From Wocania_A sp965224845 (GTDB taxonomy: Bacteria > Bacteroidota > Bacteroidia > Flavobacteriales > Flavobacteriaceae): a stretch of 64,000 nt of DNA. Shown here in pieces: positions 37,179 to 46,181 of this stretch (positions are counted from its first letter, which is position 1; each line of letters opens with the position of its first letter). The stretch lies in NCBI GenBank assembly GCA_965224845.1, contig CBDDAJ010000015.1, forward strand, positions 1-64,000. The letters are read 5' to 3'. Under the pieces are notes generated by a model that worked only from the letters and a program-made list of their open reading frames with translations, did no database searches and was not told where the DNA came from. A program made the position numbers and the translations under genes.

Positions 37179-38081
37179 ATGAACAATTTTAAGGTTTCTG
37201 TGCAAGAAACAACCAATAAAGCCATCGTTAAATTTGAAGTAAATCAATTTATAACCAAGCATCAAAGCTTTGAATTTAACAATATTGATGAAGCGAAAAC
37301 ATCCCCGCTTGCACAACAATTATTTCACCTCCCCTTTGTAAAAAAAGTTTATGTTTCCAGTAATTTTGTTGCTGTTGAACGCTATGATATTGTTGAATGG
37401 AATGATGTTAAAGACGACGTAGCAGAACAAATTGAAACCTATTTAAACCATGGGGGTATGGTTGTGGAAGAAACTGCAACATTTAAAAAAACCCCTGTAA
37501 CGGTTTACGCTGAAAGTACTCCAAACCCTTCTGTAATGAAGTTTGTTGCTAACAAAAAAATAGTAACAGCTCTTTTCGAATTCACTTCAATTGATGATGC
37601 TAAATTATCGCCATTAGCGACCAAATTATTCCATTTTCCATTTGTAAAAAGTATTTTTATTGACCAAAACTATGTCTCAATAACAAAGTACGACATAGCC
37701 GAATGGCAGGATATAACTATCGAGCTTCGCGAATTTATTAGAAGCTATATTGAAAGCGGAAAAGATATTGTATTACCAAATGCTGCTGAAACTTTAAAAA
37801 AATCGACCGCTCAATTAGATCATCAATTTGAACATATGGACGATACTTCCAAACAAATTGTAAACATTTTGGAAGAGTATGTAAAACCAGCTGTAGCTAG
37901 CGATGGTGGTAATATTCAATTTATATCTTATGATACCGAAAGTAAAAACGTAAGTGTTATGCTTCAAGGGGCTTGTAGTGGTTGTCCATCGTCAACTTAC
38001 ACATTAAAAAGTGGTATAGAAAATATGCTAAAAGAAATGCTTCCAGGTAAAGTGAATATGGTTGAAGCCATTAATGGATAA
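37179..38081 (+). CDS. NifU-family iron-sulfur scaffold with duplicated Nfu N-domain
   Basis: I start at MNNFKVSVQETTNK (300 residues). Two related Nfu N-terminal domains, about residues 1-95 and 105-195, share the pattern (SPLAxxLFHxPFVKxxx) and the YDIxEWxD block. A NifU C-terminal domain (about 222-300) has the cluster-binding CxxC (Cys266, Cys269) in GACSGCPSS. It assembles or carries Fe-S clusters to apoproteins in the cytosol. It lies alone on the plus strand after the large divergent adhesin gene. Confidence 0.92.
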   Translation: MNNFKVSVQETTNKAIVKFEVNQFITKHQSFEFNNIDEAKTSPLAQQLFHLPFVKKVYVSSNFVAVERYDIVEWNDVKDDVAEQIETYLNHGGMVVEETATFKKTPVTVYAESTPNPSVMKFVANKKIVTALFEFTSIDDAKLSPLATKLFHFPFVKSIFIDQNYVSITKYDIAEWQDITIELREFIRSYIESGKDIVLPNAAETLKKSTAQLDHQFEHMDDTSKQIVNILEEYVKPAVASDGGNIQFISYDTESKNVSVMLQGACSGCPSSTYTLKSGIENMLKEMLPGKVNMVEAING

Positions 38082-38173
38082 CATTTTTTAGTGACTTATT
38101 AAATATATCTGTGTCAAAAAAAAAACAAATACCCTAAACAGGTAATAAAATTATAACCTAAAAAAAATAAATC

Positions 38174-38374
38174 ATGGCAGTATTAAAAGTAATTGAAATT
38201 TTATCAAACTCGGATAAAAGTTGGGAAGATGCAACAAAAAAAGCGGTAAAACATGCTTCAAAAAGTGTAAAAAATATTCGTTCTGTGTATGTGCAAGACC
38301 AAAGTGCCAGTGTAAAAGATGGTGAGGTTACAGAATTTAGAGTAAACTTGAAGATTACTTTTGAAGTAAACTAA
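38174..38374 (+). CDS. Dodecin family flavoprotein
   Basis: A 66-residue protein matching dodecin: LKVIEILSNSDKSWEDATKKAV helix and strands, then VKNIRSVYVQDQSASV and a final RVNLKITFEV strand. Dodecins form hollow 12-mers that bind flavins (riboflavin/FMN) and buffer them. The tryptophan in KSWEDA is the usual flavin-stacking residue. It is ended by a terminator 24 bases downstream. Confidence 0.93.
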   Translation: MAVLKVIEILSNSDKSWEDATKKAVKHASKSVKNIRSVYVQDQSASVKDGEVTEFRVNLKITFEVN

Positions 38375-38397
38375 ATTTACATTTCTTTTTAAAACAT

Positions 38398-38426
38398 AAG
38401 CGTTCATTAAATGAACGCTTTTTTTG
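38398..38426 (+). terminator. Terminator after dodecin
   Basis: AAGCGTTCATT / AATGAACGCTT hairpin with almost no loop, then seven T. It leaves only about 26 bases before the next start codon. Confidence 0.75.
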
Positions 38427-38440
38427 TGCTCAATTTTCGC

Positions 38441-38448
38441 TAACTTTG
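38441..38448 (+). promoter_or_regulatory. Candidate -7 box (TAACTTTG) abutting the thioredoxin-domain gene
   Basis: TAACTTTG fits TAnnTTTG exactly and ends five bases before the start codon at 38,453. A TTG lies at 38,424, 14 bases upstream, shorter than usual. If real, the mRNA would have almost no leader. Confidence 0.4.
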
Positions 38449-38452
38449 AAAA

Positions 38453-40558
38453 ATGAAGTCCATTTTAACATCCATACTTATTATTGCATTAATAAGCTGC
38501 AAAGGTCAGAACTCTGAAACCATGACACACAAATATACTAACGACCTTATAAACGAAACCAGCCCGTATTTGCTCCAACATGCCCATAATCCTGTAAACT
38601 GGAATCCGTGGAGCTCAAAAACACTGGCTAAAGCAAAATCTGAGAACAAACTTTTACTTATTAGTGTTGGTTATTCAGCCTGTCATTGGTGTCATGTTAT
38701 GGAACATGAAAGCTTTGAAGACAGTTTAGTTGCTCAGGTGATGAACAAAAATTTTATTAATGTAAAAGTTGATAGAGAAGAACGTCCTGATGTTGACCAG
38801 GTTTACATGAGTGCTGTTCAACTTATGACAGGAAGTGGCGGTTGGCCTCTTAATGTTATTGCTTTACCCGATGGCAGGCCAGTTTGGGGCGGTACTTATT
38901 TTAAAAAAGAACAATGGATGGATGCCTTAGAGCAGATCTCTAAGCTTTATATTGAGAAACCAGACAAACTTTTTGAATATGCAGACAAATTAGAACAAGG
39001 CATTAAAGCTTTAGATGTTGTTACCTTAAATACAGATGAACCCATTTTTGAAAAAAGTTTTATAGACGATGCTGTAGCAAACTGGTCTAAACAATTTGAT
39101 AATAACTTAGGAGGATTAAATCGTGCTCCTAAATTTATGAGGCCTAATAATTATCATTTTTTACTTCGCTTTGCCTACCAAACGGATAATGAAACACTGA
39201 AAGACCATGTTAATTTAACACTAACAAAAATGGCATATGGTGGTATTTACGATCAAATTGGTGGTGGGTTTTCCAGGTATTCGGTAGACACCAAATGGCA
39301 TATTCCTCATTTTGAAAAAATGCTTTATGATAACGGGCAATTGGTTAGCTTATATGCCGACGCCTATCTTATTACTAAAAATGAATTATATAAGGATATT
39401 GTTACCGAAACATTGGCTTATGTGAAAAATGAAATGACAACTGATAATGGTGCATTTTATTCGGCATTCGATGCCGATAGTAATACTCCGGAAGGCGAGC
39501 TTGAAGAAGGTGCTTTTTATGTATGGAAAAAAGAAGCCCTTAAAACGCTTATAAAAAATGATTTCGAATTGTTTTCAGACTATTACAATATAAATAATTA
39601 TGGTTTCTGGGAACATGGCAATTATGTATTAATTAGAAAAGATGATGATAGTAAGATTATTGAAAAGTACAATTTATCTAAAGATGAGCTCGCGGAAAAA
39701 AAATCAAGCTGGAAAGCCATTCTGCTAAAAGAGCGTCTTAAAAGATCAAAACCCAGATTAGATGATAAAACACTTACATCATGGAATGGGCTTATGCTTA
39801 AAGGGTATGTTGATGCTTATAGGGTTTTTGGTACTGTCGAGTATTTAGAGATTGCAAAAAAGAATGCAAACTTTATTGTTGATAATCAGTTAAGAGAAGA
39901 TGGTGGGTTATATCATAATTATAAAAGCGGAAAAAGTACTAACAACGGATATCTTGAAGATTATGCCACAGTTATTGATGCCTTTATCGCATTATATGAA
40001 AATACATTAAATGAAAAATGGCTAACAACTGCACGTGATTTGGCAAACTATACTTTTGATCATTTTTTCGATGAAAAAAGTAATATGTTCTACTTTACTT
40101 CTGATGAAGACCAAGCATTAGTATCTAGAAGCATGGAATATTATGATGATGTAATTCCAGCAAGTAATTCTTTTATGGCTAAAAATTTATTTAAACTTTC
40201 TCATTATTTTGACAATGAGCATTTTGGTAAAACGGCTATGCGTATGCTTAATAATGTAAAGCCTGAAATGTTAGAACACCCATCGGCGTATTCAAATTGG
40301 TTAGATTTAATGTTAAACTATGCACAACCATTTTATGAAGTTGCTATTGTAGGTAAAGATGCAAAACAAAAAATAAACGAATTGAATAAAACCTATTTAC
40401 CTAATAAACTTATTGCAGCCAGTATTTCAGAAAACAATATGCCCTTATTGGAAAACAGGTACAACCCAGATAATACCCTCATTTATGTATGTGTAAACCG
40501 GGCATGTAAACTCCCTGTTACTCAAGTAAATGATGCTATAAAATTTATAAAAGAATGA
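38453..40558 (+). CDS. Thioredoxin-domain protein, YyaL/SSP411 family lipoprotein
   Basis: A 701-residue protein of the YyaL family. The signal carries a lipobox (IALISC, Cys16), then a thioredoxin-like domain (about 24-190) with CHWC at 77-80 in the family block GYSACHWCHVMEHESFED and KVDREERPDVD. A large alpha/alpha-barrel domain with aromatic carbohydrate-enzyme-like features follows. Its cellular role is not settled. A DUF1304 gene overlaps its stop codon by four bases (ATGA). The start is fixed by the lipobox and an upstream terminator. Confidence 0.88.
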   Translation: MKSILTSILIIALISCKGQNSETMTHKYTNDLINETSPYLLQHAHNPVNWNPWSSKTLAKAKSENKLLLISVGYSACHWCHVMEHESFEDSLVAQVMNKNFINVKVDREERPDVDQVYMSAVQLMTGSGGWPLNVIALPDGRPVWGGTYFKKEQWMDALEQISKLYIEKPDKLFEYADKLEQGIKALDVVTLNTDEPIFEKSFIDDAVANWSKQFDNNLGGLNRAPKFMRPNNYHFLLRFAYQTDNETLKDHVNLTLTKMAYGGIYDQIGGGFSRYSVDTKWHIPHFEKMLYDNGQLVSLYADAYLITKNELYKDIVTETLAYVKNEMTTDNGAFYSAFDADSNTPEGELEEGAFYVWKKEALKTLIKNDFELFSDYYNINNYGFWEHGNYVLIRKDDDSKIIEKYNLSKDELAEKKSSWKAILLKERLKRSKPRLDDKTLTSWNGLMLKGYVDAYRVFGTVEYLEIAKKNANFIVDNQLREDGGLYHNYKSGKSTNNGYLEDYATVIDAFIALYENTLNEKWLTTARDLANYTFDHFFDEKSNMFYFTSDEDQALVSRSMEYYDDVIPASNSFMAKNLFKLSHYFDNEHFGKTAMRMLNNVKPEMLEHPSAYSNWLDLMLNYAQPFYEVAIVGKDAKQKINELNKTYLPNKLIAASISENNMPLLENRYNPDNTLIYVCVNRACKLPVTQVNDAIKFIKE

Positions 40559-40917
40559 CCCTTTTAACAATTATTTTAATAGCTTTTGTGGCCTTAGAAC
40601 ACTTATACTTTTTAGTGTTAGAAATGTTTTTATGGACCAAACCAAAAGGCATAAAAACATTTGGATTAAAATCGAAAGCATTTGCAGAAGAAACTAAAGT
40701 ATTAGCGGCAAACCAAGGATTATACAATGGCTTTTTATCTGCCGGAATGATTTATGCCATCATTCAAAAAGACATAAACATTGCCATATTTTTTCTTATT
40801 TGTGTGACTATTGCAGGTATATATGGGTCTTACTCTACAAAGAAAATGAAATTGTTTTATGTGCAAAGTATTCCTGCTATATTTGCCCTTATTACAATAT
40901 TTATAAAATTAAATTAA
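40555..40917 (+). CDS. DUF1304 membrane protein
   Basis: A 120-residue protein of four membrane helices matching DUF1304 (conserved EHLYFLVLEMFLWTKP and the AANQGLYNGFLSAG loop). Its ATG overlaps the stop of the previous gene, so translation is probably coupled. Function is unknown. The mechanosensitive channel gene follows 13 bases later. Confidence 0.88.
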   Translation: MTLLTIILIAFVALEHLYFLVLEMFLWTKPKGIKTFGLKSKAFAEETKVLAANQGLYNGFLSAGMIYAIIQKDINIAIFFLICVTIAGIYGSYSTKKMKLFYVQSIPAIFALITIFIKLN

Positions 40918-40930
40918 AGTTAAAAAGTAA

Positions 40931-41743
40931 ATGGATTTAGAAAAATGGATTGACAAGGGCTATGCCTTAATTATAGATTTTGGGCCACGTGTATTAGCAG
41001 CTATTGCTATTTGGATTATTGGTTCGTGGATCATTAAAATGCTTCTTAAAGGCATCACAAAAGCCATGAATAAAAGAGACTACGACGAGAGTCTTAAAAA
41101 ATTCTTATTAAATCTGCTTCATTGGGTTTTAAAAATTATTTTAATTGTAACAATTCTGGGTACCGTTGGTGTAGAAACCACTTCATTTGCCGCTATTTTA
41201 GCCTCAGTTGGCTTAGCCATAGGCTTAGCCCTACAAGGGTCTTTAGGTAATTTTGCTGGTGGGGTTTTAATCATGATTTTTAAGCCTTTTAAAATTGGTG
41301 ATTTAATCGAGGCTCAAGGAGAAATAGGTGTGGTTAAAGAGATTGAAATTTTCACAACTAAATTGACCGGGCTTTCTAACAAAGAAATAATTATTCCTAA
41401 TGGCTCTTTATCTAACGGAAATATTGTTAATTATACCACTGAAGGGACTCGTCGGGTAGATCTGGTTTATGGTGTTAGCTATGATGCAGATATTAAGCAA
41501 ACCAAGGCTGTTATAATGCAAGTTTTAACAGCTCACCCAAAAGTATTAAAAGACCCTGCTCCAGCTGTTACAGTACTTGAATTAGCAGACAGCTCTGTTA
41601 ATTTTGCAGTTAGACCCTGGTGCAATACAGAAGACTATTGGGATGTCTATTTTGATGTTACAGAGCATGTAAAAGAGGCGCTTGATGCAGCTGGTATTGA
41701 AATTCCTTACCCTCACGCTGTAGAGATTCAAAAACAAGGTTAA
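40931..41743 (+). CDS. Small-conductance mechanosensitive channel (MscS family)
   Basis: A 270-residue inner-membrane channel. Three helices come first. The pore helix contains GLAIGLALQGSLGNFAGGVLIMIFKPF with the alternating Gly/Ala pattern. The beta domain follows (GDLIEAQGEIGVVKEI, then IIIPNGSLSNGNIVNYT). It opens under membrane tension to release solutes after hypo-osmotic shock. It overlaps the convergent tsaB gene by four bases. Confidence 0.93.
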   Translation: MDLEKWIDKGYALIIDFGPRVLAAIAIWIIGSWIIKMLLKGITKAMNKRDYDESLKKFLLNLLHWVLKIILIVTILGTVGVETTSFAAILASVGLAIGLALQGSLGNFAGGVLIMIFKPFKIGDLIEAQGEIGVVKEIEIFTTKLTGLSNKEIIIPNGSLSNGNIVNYTTEGTRRVDLVYGVSYDADIKQTKAVIMQVLTAHPKVLKDPAPAVTVLELADSSVNFAVRPWCNTEDYWDVYFDVTEHVKEALDAAGIEIPYPHAVEIQKQG

Positions 41744-42414
41744 GATTTTTTAGGCTTTAAAGCCACAAAATCTTTTAAATAATACGGTTCAAAATAAGCG
41801 ACATCTTCGGTGTCGCTTATTTTATATTTATTATAAGCCACCAAACTCATTTCGTTAGCAGATGGTAATTTACCTTCAATAAAAATGGCATTAGGGTGAT
41901 TTATAAGTGTTTTTGTTTTTTCAACTCCATTCCCTATAAAATATACTTTGCCTTTGTTTAAATACTCAGAGAAAGAATTTGCATCCAAAATTTGTGCCTG
42001 GACATCTCGTATTGGATTATAATCTGCATCAAAAATAGCTGAATAGACTTCCATTCGCCTCGCATCAAGCATAGGCACTACAATACCATCGTTACATTCA
42101 ACCTGATGTGCCAAAGCTTCTAAAGTAGAAATTGAAATTAAAGGCTTATTTAGCGCAAAACAAAGTCCTTTAGCTGCCGAAACACCAATCCGCAAACCTG
42201 TATAAGAACCAGGACCTTTACTTACTGCTATGGCATCTAACTGCTTTGAATCTATCTTAGCTTCTTTTAAAACTTCATCAATATATACATGAAGCCGTTC
42301 TGCATGCGAATAGTTTTTATCGTAATCTTCTTTTAAAACTAAGGTCTCACCTTCATTTGAAAGAGAGACCGAACAATTAGTTGTTGCTGTTTCTATATTA
42401 AGTATTAATGCCAA
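41740..42414 (-). CDS. tsaB: tRNA threonylcarbamoyladenosine biosynthesis protein TsaB
   Basis: A 224-residue ASKHA-fold protein with the TsaB pattern: LILNIETATTNCSVSL, AVSKGPGSYTGLRIGVSAAKGL and ISTLEALAHQ. It forms a complex with TsaD and TsaE for t6A37 synthesis in ANN-reading tRNAs. The gene starts one base after the TolC gene's stop on the same strand, so it is probably translated from the efflux operon's transcript. Confidence 0.93.
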   Translation of the reverse strand: MALILNIETATTNCSVSLSNEGETLVLKEDYDKNYSHAERLHVYIDEVLKEAKIDSKQLDAIAVSKGPGSYTGLRIGVSAAKGLCFALNKPLISISTLEALAHQVECNDGIVVPMLDARRMEVYSAIFDADYNPIRDVQAQILDANSFSEYLNKGKVYFIGNGVEKTKTLINHPNAIFIEGKLPSANEMSLVAYNKYKISDTEDVAYFEPYYLKDFVALKPKKS

Positions 42415-42415
42415 A

Positions 42416-43798
42416 TCAATCAGTTAAAGATTTACCCATGTAAAAGTCTAAAACTTTTGTCTTAAAAACAAAATCATATTTAGCATTTATTAAAGACGAT
42501 TGAGCATTTATATATTGTACTCTGGCTTGTTCTAAATCAAAAGCAGTCATATTACCAATATCATAACGTTCTTTTGAATTGTTAAAAGCCAACTCCTGAG
42601 ATGCCAATGACTTTTGAGCTGCATCATAGGCTTTAAATGCTGCCTGAGCATCTGTATAAGCTCTTTGTATGTTAGACTCCAGATCCAGCTTAGCTTGCTG
42701 TAAACGTAATTTACTATTCTCTTCCTGTATTTTTGATTTTGCTACTGCCGTTTTATTTTGAAATCTGGAAAAAATAGGAATGCCTACACTAAGATTAAAA
42801 CTGTGACCTTTATTGTCATTCAATTGATCTAAAAAAGCTTGTTCATTGTTTATTAAATTAGAATAGAATGCATTAGTACCAAAGCCATAGCTAAATGAAA
42901 CATTAGGTAAGTAACCCGATTTAGATATCTCAGTATTTAACATAGCATTTTCAATATTTTTTTCTGCTATTTTAATTTCATTTCTATTTTGTAAAGCATA
43001 ATTTAAAACAGGTGTAACTTCGTTATATAATAAAGCTACAGATGGTGTATTAACATCAATAATTTCTACATCAAATCCATTAAAAGGCACTTGCAATAAT
43101 TGAGATAGAGTTAGTAATGCTAAATTAAAATTATTTTCTGCAATAGTAACTTGCTGCGCATCTCTACTTAACGTAGCTTCAGTATCATAAATATTAGCTT
43201 TAGGCTGTACTCCGGCATCTACCAGATCTTTAACTTGTTCCAGTTGTTTTTGGCTAAATTCAAATTGCGCCTTTGCTGTTTCTAAATTTTCTTTATTGAA
43301 CAACGCAGATAAATAGGCATCAACAACGTTTAAGGAAATATCGTCTTTTAAGCGCTTTAGCTCTAATTGGCTTAGCTCTGAGTTTAATTTAGATTGCTTG
43401 TAAAGATTTAAGGTTCTAAATCCGCTAAAAACATTTTGAGATACACTTAAGCCTAAACTTGTTGAATGACTTGTTCTATTAGCAAATATCCCTTGTGCAA
43501 CCAAACTGGTTCCTAAGCTTAAGCCCTGAGAAACACTACCACTAACTGATGGTAAAAACTGTCCTTTTGCTGCTTTAATATCCTGCTCGTTTAAAAGCAA
43601 CGAATTTTCGGTTTGCTTTACAGAGATGTTATTTTCAAGTGCATGAGATACACACGCTTCTAATGTCCACTTTTTTTGCTGTGCAAAAGATGCTACAGTA
43701 AACAGCACACTAAATAATAACACAGAAGACTTTACTCCTACAAAATTTCTACTTCGACCTGACTCAGCATAGGTAAACCCTTGCAAGAAACTGCTCAT
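42416..43798 (-). CDS. TolC-family outer membrane efflux protein
   Basis: I start at MSSFLQGFTYAESGR (460 residues), the first ATG after the adaptor gene's stop; upstream in-frame codons lie inside that gene. The unusual leader precedes a normal hydrophobic stretch (VLLFSVLFTVASFAQ) and the mature start KKWTLEACVSHALENN. Two OEP repeats of about 200 residues follow, with the usual GLSLSQ/VSQNVFSGFRTL and GIPIFSRFQNK beta-barrel strands. It forms the outer-membrane duct for the upstream adaptor and ABC permeases. The leader is encoded by DNA resembling a dispersed repeat. Confidence 0.88.
   Translation of the reverse strand: MSSFLQGFTYAESGRSRNFVGVKSSVLLFSVLFTVASFAQQKKWTLEACVSHALENNISVKQTENSLLLNEQDIKAAKGQFLPSVSGSVSQGLSLGTSLVAQGIFANRTSHSTSLGLSVSQNVFSGFRTLNLYKQSKLNSELSQLELKRLKDDISLNVVDAYLSALFNKENLETAKAQFEFSQKQLEQVKDLVDAGVQPKANIYDTEATLSRDAQQVTIAENNFNLALLTLSQLLQVPFNGFDVEIIDVNTPSVALLYNEVTPVLNYALQNRNEIKIAEKNIENAMLNTEISKSGYLPNVSFSYGFGTNAFYSNLINNEQAFLDQLNDNKGHSFNLSVGIPIFSRFQNKTAVAKSKIQEENSKLRLQQAKLDLESNIQRAYTDAQAAFKAYDAAQKSLASQELAFNNSKERYDIGNMTAFDLEQARVQYINAQSSLINAKYDFVFKTKVLDFYMGKSLTD
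43747..43772. repeat. Repeat-like sequence within the TolC leader
   Basis: TCTACTTCGACCTGACTCAG followed by CATAGGT, on the plus strand, resembles the cttcgactgcgctcag repeats seen between flavobacterial genes. It encodes the odd TYAESGRSRN segment of the TolC leader peptide on the minus strand. Confidence 0.35.
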
Positions 43799-43802
43799 TG
43801 AA

Positions 43803-44921
43803 TTAATCATTATCTTCATCTTCATTATCTTTTGATGCTTTATTCCACACTTTAATTTTGTCGCCTTCTTTAACACCTTCTGTTATTTCAACATTTATAC
43901 CATCCGACAAGCCCAGAGTTACATTCTTTTTCTCGAACTTGCCCGCTTCTTTTTGTATTTCTACAAAAGGTTTTTCTGTTATTCTATTATACTGCAGTAA
44001 TGCTTCTTTAATTGCTAAAACACTGTCTTTACTTTCAATATCTATTTCTGCATTAGCGCTATATCCTGCTCTAATATTAGTACTTTGCTCAATTTGTACA
44101 TCAGCTTTTATAGTAAACTGTACAGCACCATTTTCTTCTTGTCCTTTTGGTGCAACAAAAGTTAATTTCGCAGGAAACTCTTTATCATTTATCGCACCAA
44201 GTAGCACTTTAATATCCTTACCTTCTTCAAGTTTACCAACCTCTGCCTCATCAACCTTTCCTTCAAAAATCATAAGGCTCATATCGGCAATGGTAGCTAT
44301 GGTTGTTCCTGCGTTAAAGTTGTTACTTTGTATAACCTGATCGCCTTCTCTCACCGGTATTTCTAAAATGGTTCCTGGAATTTGAGCTACAATGTTAGTA
44401 TTAGCAGAACTTCCTCCAGAAATAGAACCACGTCTTATAATTTGGTAATCGTTTTGGGCCTGGGCAAGCGACTCTTTAGCCTGATTAAATGATAACTCAC
44501 TATTTTCAAAATCCTGTTTAGATATCACACCTTTTTCAAACAAGGCTTTATTTCTATTGTATAATGTTTTGGCATTATCATAAGATAGTTTAGATGATGT
44601 TATTCTACTTTTAGCACTTACTAAACTTTGCTCATTAGGTACCACTCTAATTTTTGCAATTAAATCGCCTTTTCTAACAATGTCTCCTTCCTCAACAAGA
44701 ATATCATCAACAATTCCTGAAATTTGTGGTTTTAGTTCAATCTCCTCTTCCGGATTTAACTTACCTGTTGCGACTGCCTTAGTGTTTATTGATGTATAAA
44801 ATGGTTCTTCTACCTTGTAATCTACTACATCTTTTGAATTGGCATCTTTAAAATACTTTAATACGAATATTAATGCTATAATCGCTATTATTCCAAAAAT
44901 AATTTTTACTGTTTTATTCAT
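43803..44921 (-). CDS. HlyD/MacA-like periplasmic adaptor
   Basis: A 372-residue membrane fusion protein. One N-terminal helix (about residues 6-24) leads to a biotinyl-lipoyl-like half domain (KPQISGIVDDILVEEGDIVRKGD), a coiled-coil hairpin (about 105-160), the second half (AQIPGTILEIPVREGDQV) and a beta-barrel domain. It bridges the MacB-type permeases to TolC. It starts 12 bases after the second permease gene. Confidence 0.9.
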   Translation of the reverse strand: MNKTVKIIFGIIAIIALIFVLKYFKDANSKDVVDYKVEEPFYTSINTKAVATGKLNPEEEIELKPQISGIVDDILVEEGDIVRKGDLIAKIRVVPNEQSLVSAKSRITSSKLSYDNAKTLYNRNKALFEKGVISKQDFENSELSFNQAKESLAQAQNDYQIIRRGSISGGSSANTNIVAQIPGTILEIPVREGDQVIQSNNFNAGTTIATIADMSLMIFEGKVDEAEVGKLEEGKDIKVLLGAINDKEFPAKLTFVAPKGQEENGAVQFTIKADVQIEQSTNIRAGYSANAEIDIESKDSVLAIKEALLQYNRITEKPFVEIQKEAGKFEKKNVTLGLSDGINVEITEGVKEGDKIKVWNKASKDNEDEDND

Positions 44922-44933
44922 TTTCTTGATTGT

Positions 44934-46181
44934 TTATTCTTCTCTTAATGCTTCTATTGGTTTTATACTTGTTGCTTTAAATGCTGGGATTAAGCCTATT
45001 AAAGTTCCTAAAATCACTAATATGATTAATGCTATAAATACTACAGCAATAGATACAGATGCGTTTACTATGGCAGCGTCGTCTCCTTGACCAAAAGCAG
45101 CATCTAATCCTATTAAAATCCACCCTCCGGATATAATTCCAAAAACTCCTGCTACAAGAGTTAAAAAAACCGCTTCAACAACTATTTGCCGTTTTATCTC
45201 AAAAGGGGTAGCCCCTAATGCACGACGTACACCTATTTCTTTAGTACGCTCTTTTACAGTAATTAGCAAAATATTACCTATAGCAAATACACCTGCTATT
45301 AAGGTGGCTATCCCCACAAACCATGTTAGGAACTGCATACCTATTAAAAAGCCTGTAACTTTTGCAAATTCTTTTCCTAAGTTAAAACTGCCAAAAGCGC
45401 GCTTATCTTTAGGGTGAATATGATTTAAGTTTTTAAGTAACAACTTAGCGTCATTCTCAATTTGTTTAATATCATACTCTGGCTTTCCTGTAATCATCAT
45501 CCAACCAATTTGGTCGCCCTGATTATATATTTGCTGAAATGTTGTGAAAGGAATATGAATGTCTGCCGATGGCCCCATATTTACATTTCCATTTTCAAAC
45601 AGACCAATTACTTTAAAACTAATGCTGTTAATTTGAATATATTCTCCTATGGGCTTTTCATCTTTTTCAAATAATTGCTTGTATATTTCATCTGATATAA
45701 CAGCCACTTTTTTATTATCATCAATATCATTCTGATTAATAAACCTGCCATGCACCAGTTTTTTCTTTTGAACTTGATCTAATAATGGGTAATCGCCATA
45801 TATTCCGAAATTACCAGTGAGAAACTTTCGAACAACCTGGGCTTGATTTACACTTCTTGGAACAACAAATTCAATACCTTCAACATTTTCCTCTACTTTT
45901 TTAGCATCAGACAATGTAAGTCTTACTTGTTTTCCTTCCTGAAAGCCTTTAAAGGGTTTACTTGTATTTTCTCCCCAGACAAAAACACTATTAGTAGCAA
46001 AACTTCCAAATAATCTATTAAATGAATTCTCTAACCCTCGAGCCGATCCTAGTAACCCGATCAATAATAAAATACCCCACCAAACACCTACCATAGTAAG
46101 TATTGACCTTAGTTTATTTTTACTAAAGCTATCGTAAACTTCCTGCCATGTGTCTCTATCGAATAAAAATTTAAACATCAT
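44934..46181 (-). CDS. MacB-type ABC transporter permease (second permease)
   Basis: A 415-residue permease with the MacB/FtsX topology: one N-terminal helix (RSILTMVGVWWGILLLIGLLG), a periplasmic domain of about 210 residues, and three C-terminal helices with the VKERTKEIGVRRALGATPFEIKRQ coupling segment. The start has two adjacent ATG codons (MMFKF); the stop of the previous gene overlaps the first by one base. It probably pairs with the neighbouring permease as a heterodimer energised by the single ATPase. Confidence 0.88.
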   Translation of the reverse strand: MMFKFLFDRDTWQEVYDSFSKNKLRSILTMVGVWWGILLLIGLLGSARGLENSFNRLFGSFATNSVFVWGENTSKPFKGFQEGKQVRLTLSDAKKVEENVEGIEFVVPRSVNQAQVVRKFLTGNFGIYGDYPLLDQVQKKKLVHGRFINQNDIDDNKKVAVISDEIYKQLFEKDEKPIGEYIQINSISFKVIGLFENGNVNMGPSADIHIPFTTFQQIYNQGDQIGWMMITGKPEYDIKQIENDAKLLLKNLNHIHPKDKRAFGSFNLGKEFAKVTGFLIGMQFLTWFVGIATLIAGVFAIGNILLITVKERTKEIGVRRALGATPFEIKRQIVVEAVFLTLVAGVFGIISGGWILIGLDAAFGQGDDAAIVNASVSIAVVFIALIILVILGTLIGLIPAFKATSIKPIEALREE

